Of a DNA stretch of 45,383 nucleotides, positions 35,480 through 44,800 are shown piece by piece (the first letter of the stretch is position 1; the number at the start of each line of letters is the position of its first letter). This stretch comes from Gammaproteobacteria bacterium HGW-Gammaproteobacteria-4. GTDB lineage: Bacteria; Pseudomonadota; Gammaproteobacteria; Xanthomonadales; Xanthomonadaceae. The stretch is taken from positions 1 through 45,383 of the forward strand of contig PGZC01000055.1 of the NCBI GenBank assembly GCA_002839995.1, given 5' to 3'. The position numbers were made by a program, and so were the translations under genes. The notes beneath the pieces are model-generated. The model was not told the origin of the DNA, did not search any database, and saw only the letters and a list, made by a program, of their open reading frames with translations.

Positions 35480-35965
35480 ATGAAGCCATACCTGTTCACC
35501 CTTGCATTCGCGGCGCTGCTTGCCGCCGGCAGCGCCCGCGCCGATTTCGATCTGACCCGCGAAACCACACTCGCCGACGATTTCGGTGGCCAGTTTCACG
35601 CACTGACCCAGGGCACGCTCGGGTCCGAGGCGGCGGAGCGCACCACCGTGGCGACGTTCAGCAACTTTCATCCGCGCGCGGCCAACAGTAGCGTCGATGG
35701 CCAGATCGAGCGTCGTTTCCAGCGTATCGACGAAGAAGCCCGGCGGGTCTACAACGGCGCGTTGACCATCACTTCCGTCGGCGCGGAAGGCAGCGAGCCG
35801 CGTGTGCTGACGTTGGCATTCGATTCGCTGAGCGTTGTACGCGGCGACGACGGGGCGAGCCTGTCCGGTACGCTCGTCGTCAACGGCAACAGCATCGACG
35901 CCGCGCAGGCGCCGGGTGCAGTGAAGCGGATATTGCTGCGCCTGCTGCGCTTCCTGCATTACTGA
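35480..35965 (+). CDS. hypothetical exported protein
   Basis: Predicted 161-residue protein with a clean signal peptide (MKPYLFTLAFAALLAAGSARA). The mature part looks beta-rich, with alternating polar and apolar stretches (RVLTLAFDSLSVVRGDDGASLSGTLVVNG), and ends in a basic/hydrophobic helix (VKRILLRLLRFLHY). The family is not recognised. The ATG at 35480 has CGGAG upstream. The preceding 167 bp (35313-35479) show no other gene. Confidence 0.7.
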   Translation: MKPYLFTLAFAALLAAGSARADFDLTRETTLADDFGGQFHALTQGTLGSEAAERTTVATFSNFHPRAANSSVDGQIERRFQRIDEEARRVYNGALTITSVGAEGSEPRVLTLAFDSLSVVRGDDGASLSGTLVVNGNSIDAAQAPGAVKRILLRLLRFLHY

Positions 35966-36054
35966 ATATGGCGGGGTCGGGCCATGGACGGCCCGCAGCA
36001 CAGCATGAACGGCGTGCGCTAAACTGCCTCCCGGACTCGAAACCGGGGGGCGTC

Positions 36055-36951
36055 ATGCGTATTGCCAACATCGTGCTTGCAGCCCTGCTCGTTCTGGTTG
36101 TATTCCCTGCCAACGCGCAGACCGACGATCGTTTCGCCAAGGTCGAAATCGCGGTTACGCCAATCCGCGACGGACTCGCCCTGCTGACCGGTCAGGGCGG
36201 CAACATCGTGCTCAGTACCGGCACCGATGGCAGTTTCATCATCGATGACCAGTACGCGCCGCTGAACGACAGGATTCGCGCCGCCATCGCCACGCTCAGC
36301 GACAAGCCGGTGCGCTTCGTGCTCAACACCCACTTCCACGGCGACCATACCGGCGGCAACGAACGCTTCGGTTCGGATGGCGCGGTCATCGTGGCGCATG
36401 ACAATGTGCGTTTGCGCATGAGCCACGCCCAGTTTCTGGAAACCTTCAAGCGCGACCTGAAGCCGTCGCCCGCCGCGGCCTTGCCGTTGGTCACCTTCAG
36501 CGATGGCATGAGTCTGCACCTGAACGGGCAGGACGTGCGTGCGCTGCATGTCGCGCATGCGCACACCGATGGCGACGCGATCGTGTGGTTCGCGCAGGCC
36601 CGGGTGCTGCACATGGGCGATATTTACTTCAACGGCCTGTACCCGTTCATCGACATCGATGCCGGTGGCGGCATCAACGGCATGATTGCGGGCGTCGAAC
36701 AGGCGCTGGCGTTGATCGACGACAGTGCCGTGGTGGTGCCGGGCCACGGCCCACTCAGCAACCGCGCCGAGCTGGCTGCGTATGGCGAGATGCTGCGCGG
36801 CTTTCGAGCGCAGGTCGCGGCGCTCAAGCAGCAGGGCAAAACGCTGGACGAGGTGATTGCTGCCAAGCCGACCGCACCGTACGACGCGGTCTGGGCCGGC
36901 CAGTTCATCAGCCCGGAGTTGCTGATCGGCTTTATCTACAAGACCCTGTAA
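36055..36951 (+). CDS. exported MBL-fold metallo-hydrolase
   Basis: Predicted 298-residue metallo-beta-lactamase-fold enzyme with a signal peptide (MRIANIVLAALLVLVVFPANAQ). Metal ligands are visible: HFHGDH at 93-98, His in HVAHAHTDGD, and the late His in VVPGHGPL. The surrounding sequence (GGNIVLSTGTDGSFIIDDQYAPL, GNERFGSDGAVIVAH, MGDIYFNGLYPFIDIDAGGGINGMI) is that of the broad exported MBL group, in which only some members are beta-lactamases. The substrate is unknown. GGGGGG lies just before the ATG. A hairpin with GAACC/GGTTC and CCTGAA/TTCAGG stems follows the gene at about 36962-37001. Confidence 0.88.
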   Translation: MRIANIVLAALLVLVVFPANAQTDDRFAKVEIAVTPIRDGLALLTGQGGNIVLSTGTDGSFIIDDQYAPLNDRIRAAIATLSDKPVRFVLNTHFHGDHTGGNERFGSDGAVIVAHDNVRLRMSHAQFLETFKRDLKPSPAAALPLVTFSDGMSLHLNGQDVRALHVAHAHTDGDAIVWFAQARVLHMGDIYFNGLYPFIDIDAGGGINGMIAGVEQALALIDDSAVVVPGHGPLSNRAELAAYGEMLRGFRAQVAALKQQGKTLDEVIAAKPTAPYDAVWAGQFISPELLIGFIYKTL

Positions 36952-37060
36952 ATCGTTCCCTGAACCAACCTGAACGACAGCTCCGATTCAGGGCCAGGTT
37001 CAAAGTCGGTTCACCGCGTTCGGGCGACTCTGCACCTGCGTCCAACGCGGAGGAAATACC

Positions 37061-37474
37061 ATGCGCAAGCTCATCATTGCATCCGTTCTCGTCGTGTCCA
37101 GCGTCATCGGCCTTGGCTTTGCTTCGACGGCCAAAGCGGGCGACACCCGCATTTTCGTCGATCTGGGCAGTGTCTACTTTGCCGGTGGGCAACCGTATTA
37201 CCGCGACACCTACGAGCCGCTGTACGTAGTGCACTATGCCCATGGCCCTCGCTATTACTATTCGCGACCGGCTTATGGGTACTCGCGTCACTACGACCGT
37301 GGGTACTACACCGGCTATCGCTATCGCACGCACGATGGCTATCGCGGTGGGCATGTCCGCCATGACAGCCATGGTGGCAGACATGACCGCGGCCATGACC
37401 GTGGCCATGACCGGCGTCGCGGCGGCGACCACGATGACGGCCATCGTGGCGACCGTGGTCGCGGCCACCGCTGA
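37061..37474 (+). CDS. exported His/Arg/Asp/Gly-rich protein
   Basis: Predicted 137-residue protein with a signal peptide (MRKLIIASVLVVSSVIGLGFASTAKA). A Tyr-rich middle (residues 40-90) is followed by a C-terminal tail of short HD/RGHDRG repeats, with about 14 His in the last 45 residues. Such tails bind Zn, Ni or Cu in other proteins; that role is inferred here. The start has a strong GGAGGAAA site. A factor-independent terminator follows the stop. Low complexity means family assignment is unsafe. Confidence 0.8.
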   Translation: MRKLIIASVLVVSSVIGLGFASTAKAGDTRIFVDLGSVYFAGGQPYYRDTYEPLYVVHYAHGPRYYYSRPAYGYSRHYDRGYYTGYRYRTHDGYRGGHVRHDSHGGRHDRGHDRGHDRRRGGDHDDGHRGDRGRGHR

Positions 37475-37499
37475 GGGCTGACTGAGCAATGCAGCACAT

Positions 37500-37528
37500 G
37501 ACGCGCCTCCGGGCGCGTCTTTTTTTTC
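37500..37528 (+). terminator. factor-independent terminator
   Basis: An 8-bp stem GACGCGCC / GGCGCGTC with loop TCCG (37500-37519) is followed at once by a run of eight T. It lies 26 bp after the stop of the His-rich protein gene and is the clearest terminator in the window. Confidence 0.92.
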
Positions 37529-37532
37529 GGGT

Positions 37533-37750
37533 CTTCGTGAAACCGTGTGGGTGATTCGGCTCGTTTTCACCGTTTCACCCACATGCATGCAAACGGGCAC
37601 GACCATGTCGGATCCACGCCGGTGGCGTTCAGCGGTGACCAGCAACAAAGCGCGACCGCATTCAGCACAACCCCGAAGCCTGCAAAACCTTGCCCCGAAT
37701 AGCTTGCAACGCGATCAATCGCATCGAATCACCCACACGTTTCCACGAAG
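37533..37750. repeat. 218-bp element with 26-bp imperfect inverted ends
   Basis: The ends 37533-37558 and 37725-37750 are inverted copies matching at 24 of 26 positions; both contain the motif GTGGGTGATTCG or its complement. A third, inner copy of TCACCCAC is at 37575-37582. The interior has no supported gene, and together with the arfB leader this explains most of the 366-bp gap 37475-37840. It could be a small non-autonomous mobile element, or, as RNA, one long closing stem followed by a T-run (37755-37760). Confidence 0.6.
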
Positions 37751-37840
37751 AGCCTTTTTTCCTGGCTGTCGCGACGCGATTCCGGATCGGGCGTTCAGGT
37801 TAAAATCCTCGCGCCCGTCGGGCAATCAAGGGGAGCGCTG

Positions 37841-38272
37841 ATGCTGGAGGTGGTGCCGGGGTTCGCCATACCCGATGACGAGCTGGTGGAGCGTTTCGTG
37901 CGCGCCAGTGGGCCGGGCGGTCAGAACGTCAACAAGGTATCCACCGCGGTGGAATTGCGCTTCGATATCGCGCAATCGCCGTCGTTGCCCGAGGCCGTGC
38001 GCGAGCGCCTGTTGGCGCGACGCGATCGCCGGATCACTGCAGACGGCGTGCTGGTGCTCAGTGCGCAGCGTTATCGTACCCAGGAGCGCAATCGCGAAGA
38101 TGCCCGTGCACGGTTGCTTGCCTTGCTGCAAACGGCGCTCGTGGTTGCCCGGCCACGGGTTGCCACCAAGCCCAGGCGAGGCAGCATCGAACGCCGCTTG
38201 AGCAGCAAACGCGAGCGTGCGCAGGTCAAACGGGGCCGCGCCGCGCGCGCTTGGCGCGACGATCGTGATTGA
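37841..38272 (+). CDS. arfB: ribosome-rescue peptidyl-tRNA hydrolase ArfB
   Basis: Predicted 143-residue ArfB (YaeJ). It has the GGQ catalytic loop at 26-28 (ASGPGGQNVNKVSTAVELRFD) and the basic C-terminal tail rich in Arg/Lys (KPRRGSIERRLSSKRERAQVKRGR, given here in part as KPRRGS...KRERAQVK) that enters the empty mRNA channel of stalled ribosomes. It releases the nascent chain when no stop codon is present. The start has AAGGGGAG upstream; TAAAAT at 37801-37806 is a possible -10 element. The acyltransferase gene overlaps its 3' end. Confidence 0.95.
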   Translation: MLEVVPGFAIPDDELVERFVRASGPGGQNVNKVSTAVELRFDIAQSPSLPEAVRERLLARRDRRITADGVLVLSAQRYRTQERNREDARARLLALLQTALVVARPRVATKPRRGSIERRLSSKRERAQVKRGRAARAWRDDRD

Positions 38273-38888
38273 CGTGCGCTCTCCCCCCTTCAATCCGTTG
38301 CCGGTGCATGTTCCGGCCTGCGCACCGCGCGCCAGCAGTCGGTTTGGTCGATGGTTTGGCCGCACGGTATTGCGGCTTGGTGGCTGGCGCATGACCGGCA
38401 GCTTTCCCGAATGCAGGAAAGTGGTGATCATCGCCGCGCCGCATTCCTCGGGCTGGGATGTGGTGTGGGGGTTGGCCGCCAAAATGGGGCTTGGCCTCGG
38501 CATCGAATTCATGGGCAAGGCCGAATTGTTCCGCGGCCCATTGGGTTGGTTCTTGCGCAAACTGGGCGGTATCCCAACCGACCGCCAGAACCCGCGCGGT
38601 CTCGCCGGCATCATGGCCGCCCGTTTTGCCGAGCGCGATACCCTATGGCTCGCCCTCGCACCGGAAGGCACCCGGCGCCCGCGCCCGCGCTGGAAGACCG
38701 GATTCTGGCGGATCGCCCGCGCCGCCAACGTGCCGGTGCAATGCGTGGCGTTCGATTATCCGAACAAGGCCATCGTGGTGGGGCCGCTGATCGACCTGAG
38801 CGACGACATGGCGGCCGACCTGGATCGCATCGCGCAGATCTACGCGCCCTATCGCGGCAAGCGGCGGCCGATCAACCCGGTGCGTTGA
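38265..38888 (+). CDS. PlsC-like 1-acylglycerol-3-phosphate acyltransferase family protein
   Basis: Predicted about 207 residues. It carries the acyltransferase motif H-x4-D as PHSSGWD and block III PEGTRR, followed by KTGFWRIARAANVPV; these are the catalytic and acceptor-binding marks of the PlsC/LPLAT superfamily. It is shorter than PlsC (245 residues) and of the soluble-looking group often annotated as a lysophospholipid or glycerol acyltransferase. The exact acceptor is unknown. The start is uncertain: GTG at 38265 (8-bp overlap with arfB) or GTG at 38274; no ATG precedes the domain. It is probably coupled to arfB. Confidence 0.82.
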   Translation: MIDVRSPPFNPLPVHVPACAPRASSRFGRWFGRTVLRLGGWRMTGSFPECRKVVIIAAPHSSGWDVVWGLAAKMGLGLGIEFMGKAELFRGPLGWFLRKLGGIPTDRQNPRGLAGIMAARFAERDTLWLALAPEGTRRPRPRWKTGFWRIARAANVPVQCVAFDYPNKAIVVGPLIDLSDDMAADLDRIAQIYAPYRGKRRPINPVR

Positions 38889-38894
38889 GGCGGG

Positions 38895-40289
<1,395 letters not shown>

Positions 40290-40737
40290 ACCGCGAAATC
40301 CTGAGAGTAAAGGGAACTGCGCCCGATCCTCGCCGAAACCGCCTTAACGAACGCCGGCTCGCGGGCGTGAAACGGGTTTTCCCGGCGATTGCGGACACCG
40401 CTACGTAGTGCGGGCAACACCGCGAATTGCAAGCCCAAACCGCATCGAAATGGCGACACGGAACCGGTTGACACGACCATCACCCCGGCGTACTGTTGAT
40501 CGCCGTTGCACACAAGATATAGGGGTAATTGGGGATGATTAACCCTACTGATTGGGCTGGCGCGATTTGCTCCAGGGGTTCAGGCGTCGCCTTCGCAAGT
40601 CACGGCCCGGCAACGTTTGTCATCGCTCGGTCAGTCCAGGCCTGAGCCCCGACTACCGCATCCGCACGCTGCCCCCGGCGTGCCCCTGTCATCCGCAATC
40701 CCGACGGTCATCGGGAACCCAAGGAGAGGATTTCGAC
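40290..40737. other. 448-bp divergent intergenic region
   Basis: This gap separates degQ (leftward) from nrdJa (rightward). It must hold both promoters. The nrdJa side carries the NrdR-type sites described separately and a perfect TTGACA at 40468-40473. No GCCACTG-type B12 box, repeat or small gene was found. Confidence 0.6.
40496..40557 (+). promoter_or_regulatory. predicted nrdJ promoter with tandem NrdR boxes
   Basis: Box 1 at 40510-40525 (ACACAAGATATAGGGG) matches 13 of 16 positions of the NrdR consensus ACACWATATATWGTGT. A weaker second box at 40542-40557 (about 10 of 16) lies 32 bp further on, about three helical turns, the usual NrdR spacing. Box 1 covers a -10-like TATAGG (40518-40523), with TTGATC (40496-40501) 16 bp upstream. 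A perfect TTGACA at 40468 could serve a second promoter. Confidence 0.5.
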
Positions 40738-42888
40738 ATGAGTACGGCACGCCTTGCCGCTGTGAAGCCGGACGTGGCGCGGGATATTCCCATGCAGCCC
40801 GCGTCGCAGGACATCTGGGAAAAGAAATACCGCCTCACCAGCAAACAGGGCGAACCGGTCGATGTCACCATCGACGACACCTACAAGCGCGTTGCCAAGG
40901 CGCTGGCCGAGGCCGAGCCGAGTGCGGATCTGCGCAGTTACTGGTACGAGCGTTTTGTCTGGGCGCTGCGTCGTGGTGCGATTCCCGCCGGCCGCATCAC
41001 CTCCAATGCCGGGGCGCGGGCGCACAAGCCGGCCACGTCCACCATCAACTGCACGGTGTCGGGCACCATCGAGGACTCGATGGACGGCATTCTCGACAAA
41101 GTGCATGAGGCCGGCCTCACGCTCAAGGCCGGCTGTGGCATCGGCTACGAGTTCAGCACCTTGCGCCCGCGCGGCGCCTATGTGTCCGGTGCCGGCGCCT
41201 ATACCTCGGGGCCGCTGAGCTTCATGGATATCTACGACAAGATGTGTTTCACCGTCAGCTCGGCCGGCGGCCGCCGTGGTGCGCAGATGGGCACTTTCGA
41301 TGTCGGTCACCCCGATGTGAAGGAGTTCATCTCGGCCAAGCGCGAGGACGGGCGGCTGCGCCAGTTCAACCTGTCGCTGCTGATCACCGACGAGTTCATG
41401 CATGCAGTGCAAACCGATGGCGACTGGCCGCTGGTGTTTCCGGTGCACGTCAAGGAAGAGTCGGAGATCGACCTGACCGATCCGACCAAGGTGATCTGGC
41501 GCGAGTGGCCGACCAGCCGCAATTACGTCACCCGCGACGACGGCCTGGTCGCGTGCAAGATCTACAACCACATCCGCGCCAAGCGGCTGTGGGACCTGAT
41601 CATGGCGTCCACCTACGATTTCGCCGAGCCCGGCTTCATCCTGATCGATCGCGTCAACGAGATGAACAACAACTGGTGGTGCGAGCAGATTCGCGCGACC
41701 AATCCTTGTGGCGAACAGCCGTTGCCGCCGTATGGTGCCTGTTTGCTGGGCTCGGTCAACCTCACCAAGTTCGTGCGTGAGCCGTTCACCGACAAGGCCA
41801 GCTTCGACTGGGACGAATACAGGGAAGTGGTGCGTGTGTTCACGCGCATGCTCGACAACGTGGTTGAGGTCAACGGCCTGCCGCTGGAACAGCAGCGCAC
41901 CGAAATCCTGCGCAAGCGTCGTCACGGCATGGGCTTCCTCGGTCTGGGTTCCACCGTCACCCTGCTCGGCATGAAATACGGCTCGCCCGAGAGCTGCGAA
42001 TTCACCGAACGCGTGGCGCGCGAGATGGCCGTTGCCGGTTGGGAAATGGCACTGGAACTGGCCCGCGAAAAAGGCCCGGCACCGATCATGGGCGAGGTGT
42101 TCACGGTGAGCGCGGCGATGCTGCGGCAGCGCCCGGAAATGGTGGCCGACGGCTGGTGCGTCGGCGAAAAGATCAGCGGCAAGGTGCTGCACGCACGTTA
42201 CAGCCGCTACATGCAGCGCGTTGCCGAAATCGCGCCGGAACTGGTGGAGCAGTTGGCCGACGTCGGCGCGCGGTTCACCCATCACAGCTCGATCGCCCCG
42301 ACCGGCACCATTTCGCTGAGTCTGGCCAACAATGCCTCCAACGGCATCGAGCCCAGCTTTGCCCACCACTACAGCCGTAACGTGATCCGCGAAGGCAAGA
42401 AGAGCAAGGAGAAGGTGGAGGTCTACAGTTACGAGTTGCTCGCCTACCGCACCCTGGTCAACCCCGACGCGATGCCCTATAGCGACGATGCCAAGACCCG
42501 TCTGCCCGAGTACTTCATTGCTGCCGATGATGTGTCGCCCAAGCAGCACGTCGATATCCAGGCTGCAGCGCAAAAATGGGTCGATTCCTCGATCTCGAAA
42601 ACTGCAAACGTCCCCACCGACTATCGCTACGAGGACTTCAAGGACATCTACCGTTACGCCCATGAGCAGGGCCTCAAGGGCTGCACCACCTTCCGCTTCA
42701 ACCCGGCGGCGTTCCAGGGCGTGCTGGTGAAGGAAACCGATCTGGAAAACACCACTTACCGCTTCGAGCTCGAAGACGGATCGGTCGTCGAGGCACGCGG
42801 CAACGAGGAAGTGGAGTACGACGGCGAGTTGCACACCGCCGCCAACCTGTTCGACGCGCTCAAGGAAGGCTACTACGGCAAGTTCTGA
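40738..42888 (+). CDS. nrdJa: adenosylcobalamin-dependent ribonucleotide reductase, catalytic subunit NrdJa
   Basis: Predicted 716-residue class II ribonucleotide reductase. Active-site features: the redox Cys in STINCTVSGTIEDSMDG, the radical-site NPCGEQPL (Asn, Cys, Glu), the second half APTGTISLSLANNASNGIEPSF, and B12-domain-like TLKAGCGIGYEFSTLRP. It reduces ribonucleotides with a B12-derived radical and works with or without oxygen. The usual C-terminal TSCPD/Cys-rich part is missing; it is encoded separately at 43788 (NrdJb), as in Pseudomonas. Start 40738 has AAGGAGAGG upstream. Predicted NrdR boxes lie about 180 bp upstream. Confidence 0.95.
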   Translation: MSTARLAAVKPDVARDIPMQPASQDIWEKKYRLTSKQGEPVDVTIDDTYKRVAKALAEAEPSADLRSYWYERFVWALRRGAIPAGRITSNAGARAHKPATSTINCTVSGTIEDSMDGILDKVHEAGLTLKAGCGIGYEFSTLRPRGAYVSGAGAYTSGPLSFMDIYDKMCFTVSSAGGRRGAQMGTFDVGHPDVKEFISAKREDGRLRQFNLSLLITDEFMHAVQTDGDWPLVFPVHVKEESEIDLTDPTKVIWREWPTSRNYVTRDDGLVACKIYNHIRAKRLWDLIMASTYDFAEPGFILIDRVNEMNNNWWCEQIRATNPCGEQPLPPYGACLLGSVNLTKFVREPFTDKASFDWDEYREVVRVFTRMLDNVVEVNGLPLEQQRTEILRKRRHGMGFLGLGSTVTLLGMKYGSPESCEFTERVAREMAVAGWEMALELAREKGPAPIMGEVFTVSAAMLRQRPEMVADGWCVGEKISGKVLHARYSRYMQRVAEIAPELVEQLADVGARFTHHSSIAPTGTISLSLANNASNGIEPSFAHHYSRNVIREGKKSKEKVEVYSYELLAYRTLVNPDAMPYSDDAKTRLPEYFIAADDVSPKQHVDIQAAAQKWVDSSISKTANVPTDYRYEDFKDIYRYAHEQGLKGCTTFRFNPAAFQGVLVKETDLENTTYRFELEDGSVVEARGNEEVEYDGELHTAANLFDALKEGYYGKF

Positions 42889-43035
42889 TCGCGCCCAGGT
42901 GGTTCCCGGATGCGGATTTTTGCTGCGACAAGGAGTAGATTTAGCAACGTGTCGATGACACACCGGCGCTGGGCGCCAACGCCGGAATCGAGAAGTCGAA
43001 TCGCTCAACTTTCGCCCGATACGAGGAGGGGCTTT

Positions 43036-43653
43036 ATGAGCAATGGCAATGGAGTCACATCCGGACCGTCCCATGACGCGGAACGCGTTAGCGAAGCTGC
43101 CATGCAGGTCGGCAGCGCCGTCGTGCAGCGCGCCGAAGCCGTCGTGGCCGACGCGCAGAAAGCGGTAAGCAACGCGCGCAAGGCAGTTGCCAAGCGCGCA
43201 ACCAGCGCCAAAAAGCAGGCCGGCGCGACGGTGAAGAAAGCCAAGGCAGCGGTCAAGAAAGCGGTGGGTGCAGCCAAGCGCGCCGAAGGCAAAGCTGCCA
43301 AGGCGGTGAAGAAGGCCGTCGGCAAAGCGAAAAAAGCCGAAGGCAAGGCCGAGAAATCGGTGAAGAAAGCGGTTGGCGCAGCCAAGCGCGTCGAAGGCAA
43401 GGCGGGAAAGGCAGTGAAGAAGGCCGTCGGCAAAGCAAAAAAGGCCGAGAGTAAAGCCGTCAAGGCGGTGAAGAAAGCCGTGAACAAGGCGCGCAGCGCC
43501 GTACACAAGGCCACCGCCCCGGTGAAGAAGGCCGCGCCGAAAAAAGCCGCGGCAAAAAAGGCCGTCGCCAGGAAAGCGCCGGCAAAAAAGGCAGTGGCAA
43601 AAAAGGCGGCGGCTAAAAAAGCGCCTGCAAAAAAGGCAGCCAAAGCGCGCTAA
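43036..43653 (+). CDS. histone H1-like / AlgP-like Lys-Ala-rich DNA-binding protein
   Basis: Predicted 205-residue, very basic protein of Lys, Ala, Val and Gly. Residues 73-162 are five copies of an 18-residue unit (type VKKAVGAAKRAEGKAAKA); the tail 163-205 is made of short AAKKAP/VAKKA repeats as in AlgP and bacterial H1-like proteins. Such tails bind DNA without sequence preference and may compact the nucleoid. The ATG at 43036 has a strong GAGGAGGGG site. It lies between the two halves of the split ribonucleotide reductase, 147 bp after nrdJa. A perfect hairpin follows the stop. Confidence 0.85.
   Translation: MSNGNGVTSGPSHDAERVSEAAMQVGSAVVQRAEAVVADAQKAVSNARKAVAKRATSAKKQAGATVKKAKAAVKKAVGAAKRAEGKAAKAVKKAVGKAKKAEGKAEKSVKKAVGAAKRVEGKAGKAVKKAVGKAKKAESKAVKAVKKAVNKARSAVHKATAPVKKAAPKKAAAKKAVARKAPAKKAVAKKAAAKKAPAKKAAKAR
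43252..43521 (+). repeat. 54-bp (18-codon) repeats in the H1-like gene
   Basis: Residues 73-90, 91-108, 109-126, 127-144 and 145-162 align without gaps. Units 1+2 and 3+4 also form a higher-order 108-bp repeat, suggesting duplication of a pair. The last unit is diverged. Confidence 0.85.
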
Positions 43654-43681
43654 GCGTGCGTTGACCCGCCTCGAGAGCGGA

Positions 43682-43709
43682 AGCCGCGCCTTCAGCGGAA
43701 GGCGCGGCT
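43682..43709 (+). terminator. strong hairpin between H1-like gene and nrdJb
   Basis: A perfect 11-bp stem AGCCGCGCCTT / AAGGCGCGGCT with a 6-base loop lies 28 bp after the H1-like stop. There is no T-tract, only CCCCGATTGTT, so termination may be partial. Confidence 0.5.
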
Positions 43710-43787
43710 CCCCGATTGTTCGTCCAGCAAGCCGGTTCGCGCGATCCGGTGTTGTCGATAATTCAGAGTGCAAGGAGTCAGCCCCCG

Positions 43788-44552
43788 ATGACCGTAAAAA
43801 TCAACAAGAAGATCAAGGGCTACAGCATCGCCAAACCGGAGCAGGAAGCGGCGACGGCGGCAAACGTTGCGGCCGCCGCGCAACCGCCGTTCGCGGGCGC
43901 CGAAGTGATCCAGATGCACGAGCGTCTGGAGCGGCCCGACGTGCTGGTGGGCTCCACCTACAAGATCAAGTCGCCGCTGGTCGAGCACGCGATGTACGTC
44001 ACCATCAACGACATCGTGCTCAATCCCGGTACCGAGCACGAATTGCGGCGCCCGTTCGAGGTGTTCATCAACTCCAAGAACATGGACCACTTCCAGTGGA
44101 TCGTCGCGCTCACCCGCATCATGTCGGCGGTGTTCCGCAAGGGTGGCGATGTCACCTTCCTGGTCGATGAAATGAAAGCCGTGTTCGACCCGCGCGGCGG
44201 CTACTTCAAGGCCGGCGGCGTGTACATGCCATCGATCGTGGCCGAGATCGGCGCGGTGGTGGAAGAACACATGAAGTCGATCGGCCTGATCGTGGACGAC
44301 GAGCTCAGCGACGGCCAGAAGCGCCTGATCGCCGACAAGCGTGCCGCCTACGAATCGCGTTCAAAAAAAAAGAGCGCTGAATCGGCGCCAGCCGCAAGCA
44401 CCAAGCCCACCGTCGAAGATGTCTCGGTAACCGGCGAAGGCACCAGCTTTCCGCCCAGCGCCAGCATGTGCCTGAAGTGCAACACCAAGGCCACGGTCAT
44501 CATGGACGGCTGCGCCACCTGCCTGAACTGCGGCTACTCCAAGTGCGGGTGA
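43788..44552 (+). CDS. nrdJb: class II ribonucleotide reductase, TSCPD/zinc-ribbon subunit NrdJb
   Basis: Predicted 254-residue protein matching NrdJb, the separate C-terminal part of class II reductases. The TSCPD-type domain is seen as YKIKSPLVEHAMYVTINDIV, RRPFEVFINSKNMDHFQW and GGDVTFLVDEMKAVFDPRGG. The C terminus ends in three Cys pairs (CLKC, CATC, CGYSKC), a zinc-ribbon-like tail thought to pass reducing equivalents to the active site. It should act with NrdJa. The ATG at 43788 has CAAGGAG upstream. It is separated from nrdJa by the H1-like gene, unlike the adjacent pair of Pseudomonas. Confidence 0.93.
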   Translation: MTVKINKKIKGYSIAKPEQEAATAANVAAAAQPPFAGAEVIQMHERLERPDVLVGSTYKIKSPLVEHAMYVTINDIVLNPGTEHELRRPFEVFINSKNMDHFQWIVALTRIMSAVFRKGGDVTFLVDEMKAVFDPRGGYFKAGGVYMPSIVAEIGAVVEEHMKSIGLIVDDELSDGQKRLIADKRAAYESRSKKKSAESAPAASTKPTVEDVSVTGEGTSFPPSASMCLKCNTKATVIMDGCATCLNCGYSKCG

Positions 44553-44600
44553 GGGGAGTGTATGGAATCCGACATCATTCAACGGGTAGTACCGCTTCGC

Positions 44601-44772
44601 TTAGGGATGCTCTGAACAAGCTGTCATTGCGAGGAGCGAAGCGACGCGGCAATCCAGAAATGTTCGGAAAAACAGAGAACTGGATTGCTTCCCGCCACGG
44701 CCTTCGGCCTCGCGGCTAAAGGCTCGATCGCTCGCAATGACGGCGGATGACGGTTGTTCAGAGCTTCCTTAG
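44601..44772. mobile_element. MITE-like element with 19-bp inverted ends
   Basis: The ends 44601-44619 and 44754-44772 match at 16 of 19 positions in inverted orientation, with GCTCTGAACAA perfect. Nested inside is a second inverted pair starting TGTCATTGCGAGGAGC and ending GCTCGCAATGACGG, a widespread proteobacterial dispersed repeat; a fragment is at 13430. There is no open frame for a transposase. It lies directly before the TonB relic. Confidence 0.65.
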
Positions 44773-44800
44773 CCTCGACGATCGAAGAGAGGGCGCATGA

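Noticed and set aside
37533-37750. 6S RNA (ssrS)
   Set aside because: Length and long closing stem are suggestive, but the sequence shows no 6S consensus, and 6S normally adjoins ygfA, which is absent.
40290-40737. Cobalamin riboswitch before the B12-dependent reductase
   Set aside because: No GCCACTG-type B12 box or surrounding structure was found in this gap; the visible control element is NrdR-like.
40708-43773. 1021-residue open frame on the minus strand
   Set aside because: It lies opposite nrdJa and the H1-like gene, and its composition (Arg, Phe, His, Leu runs) is what the complement of Lys/Ala-rich coding gives. No domain is recognisable.
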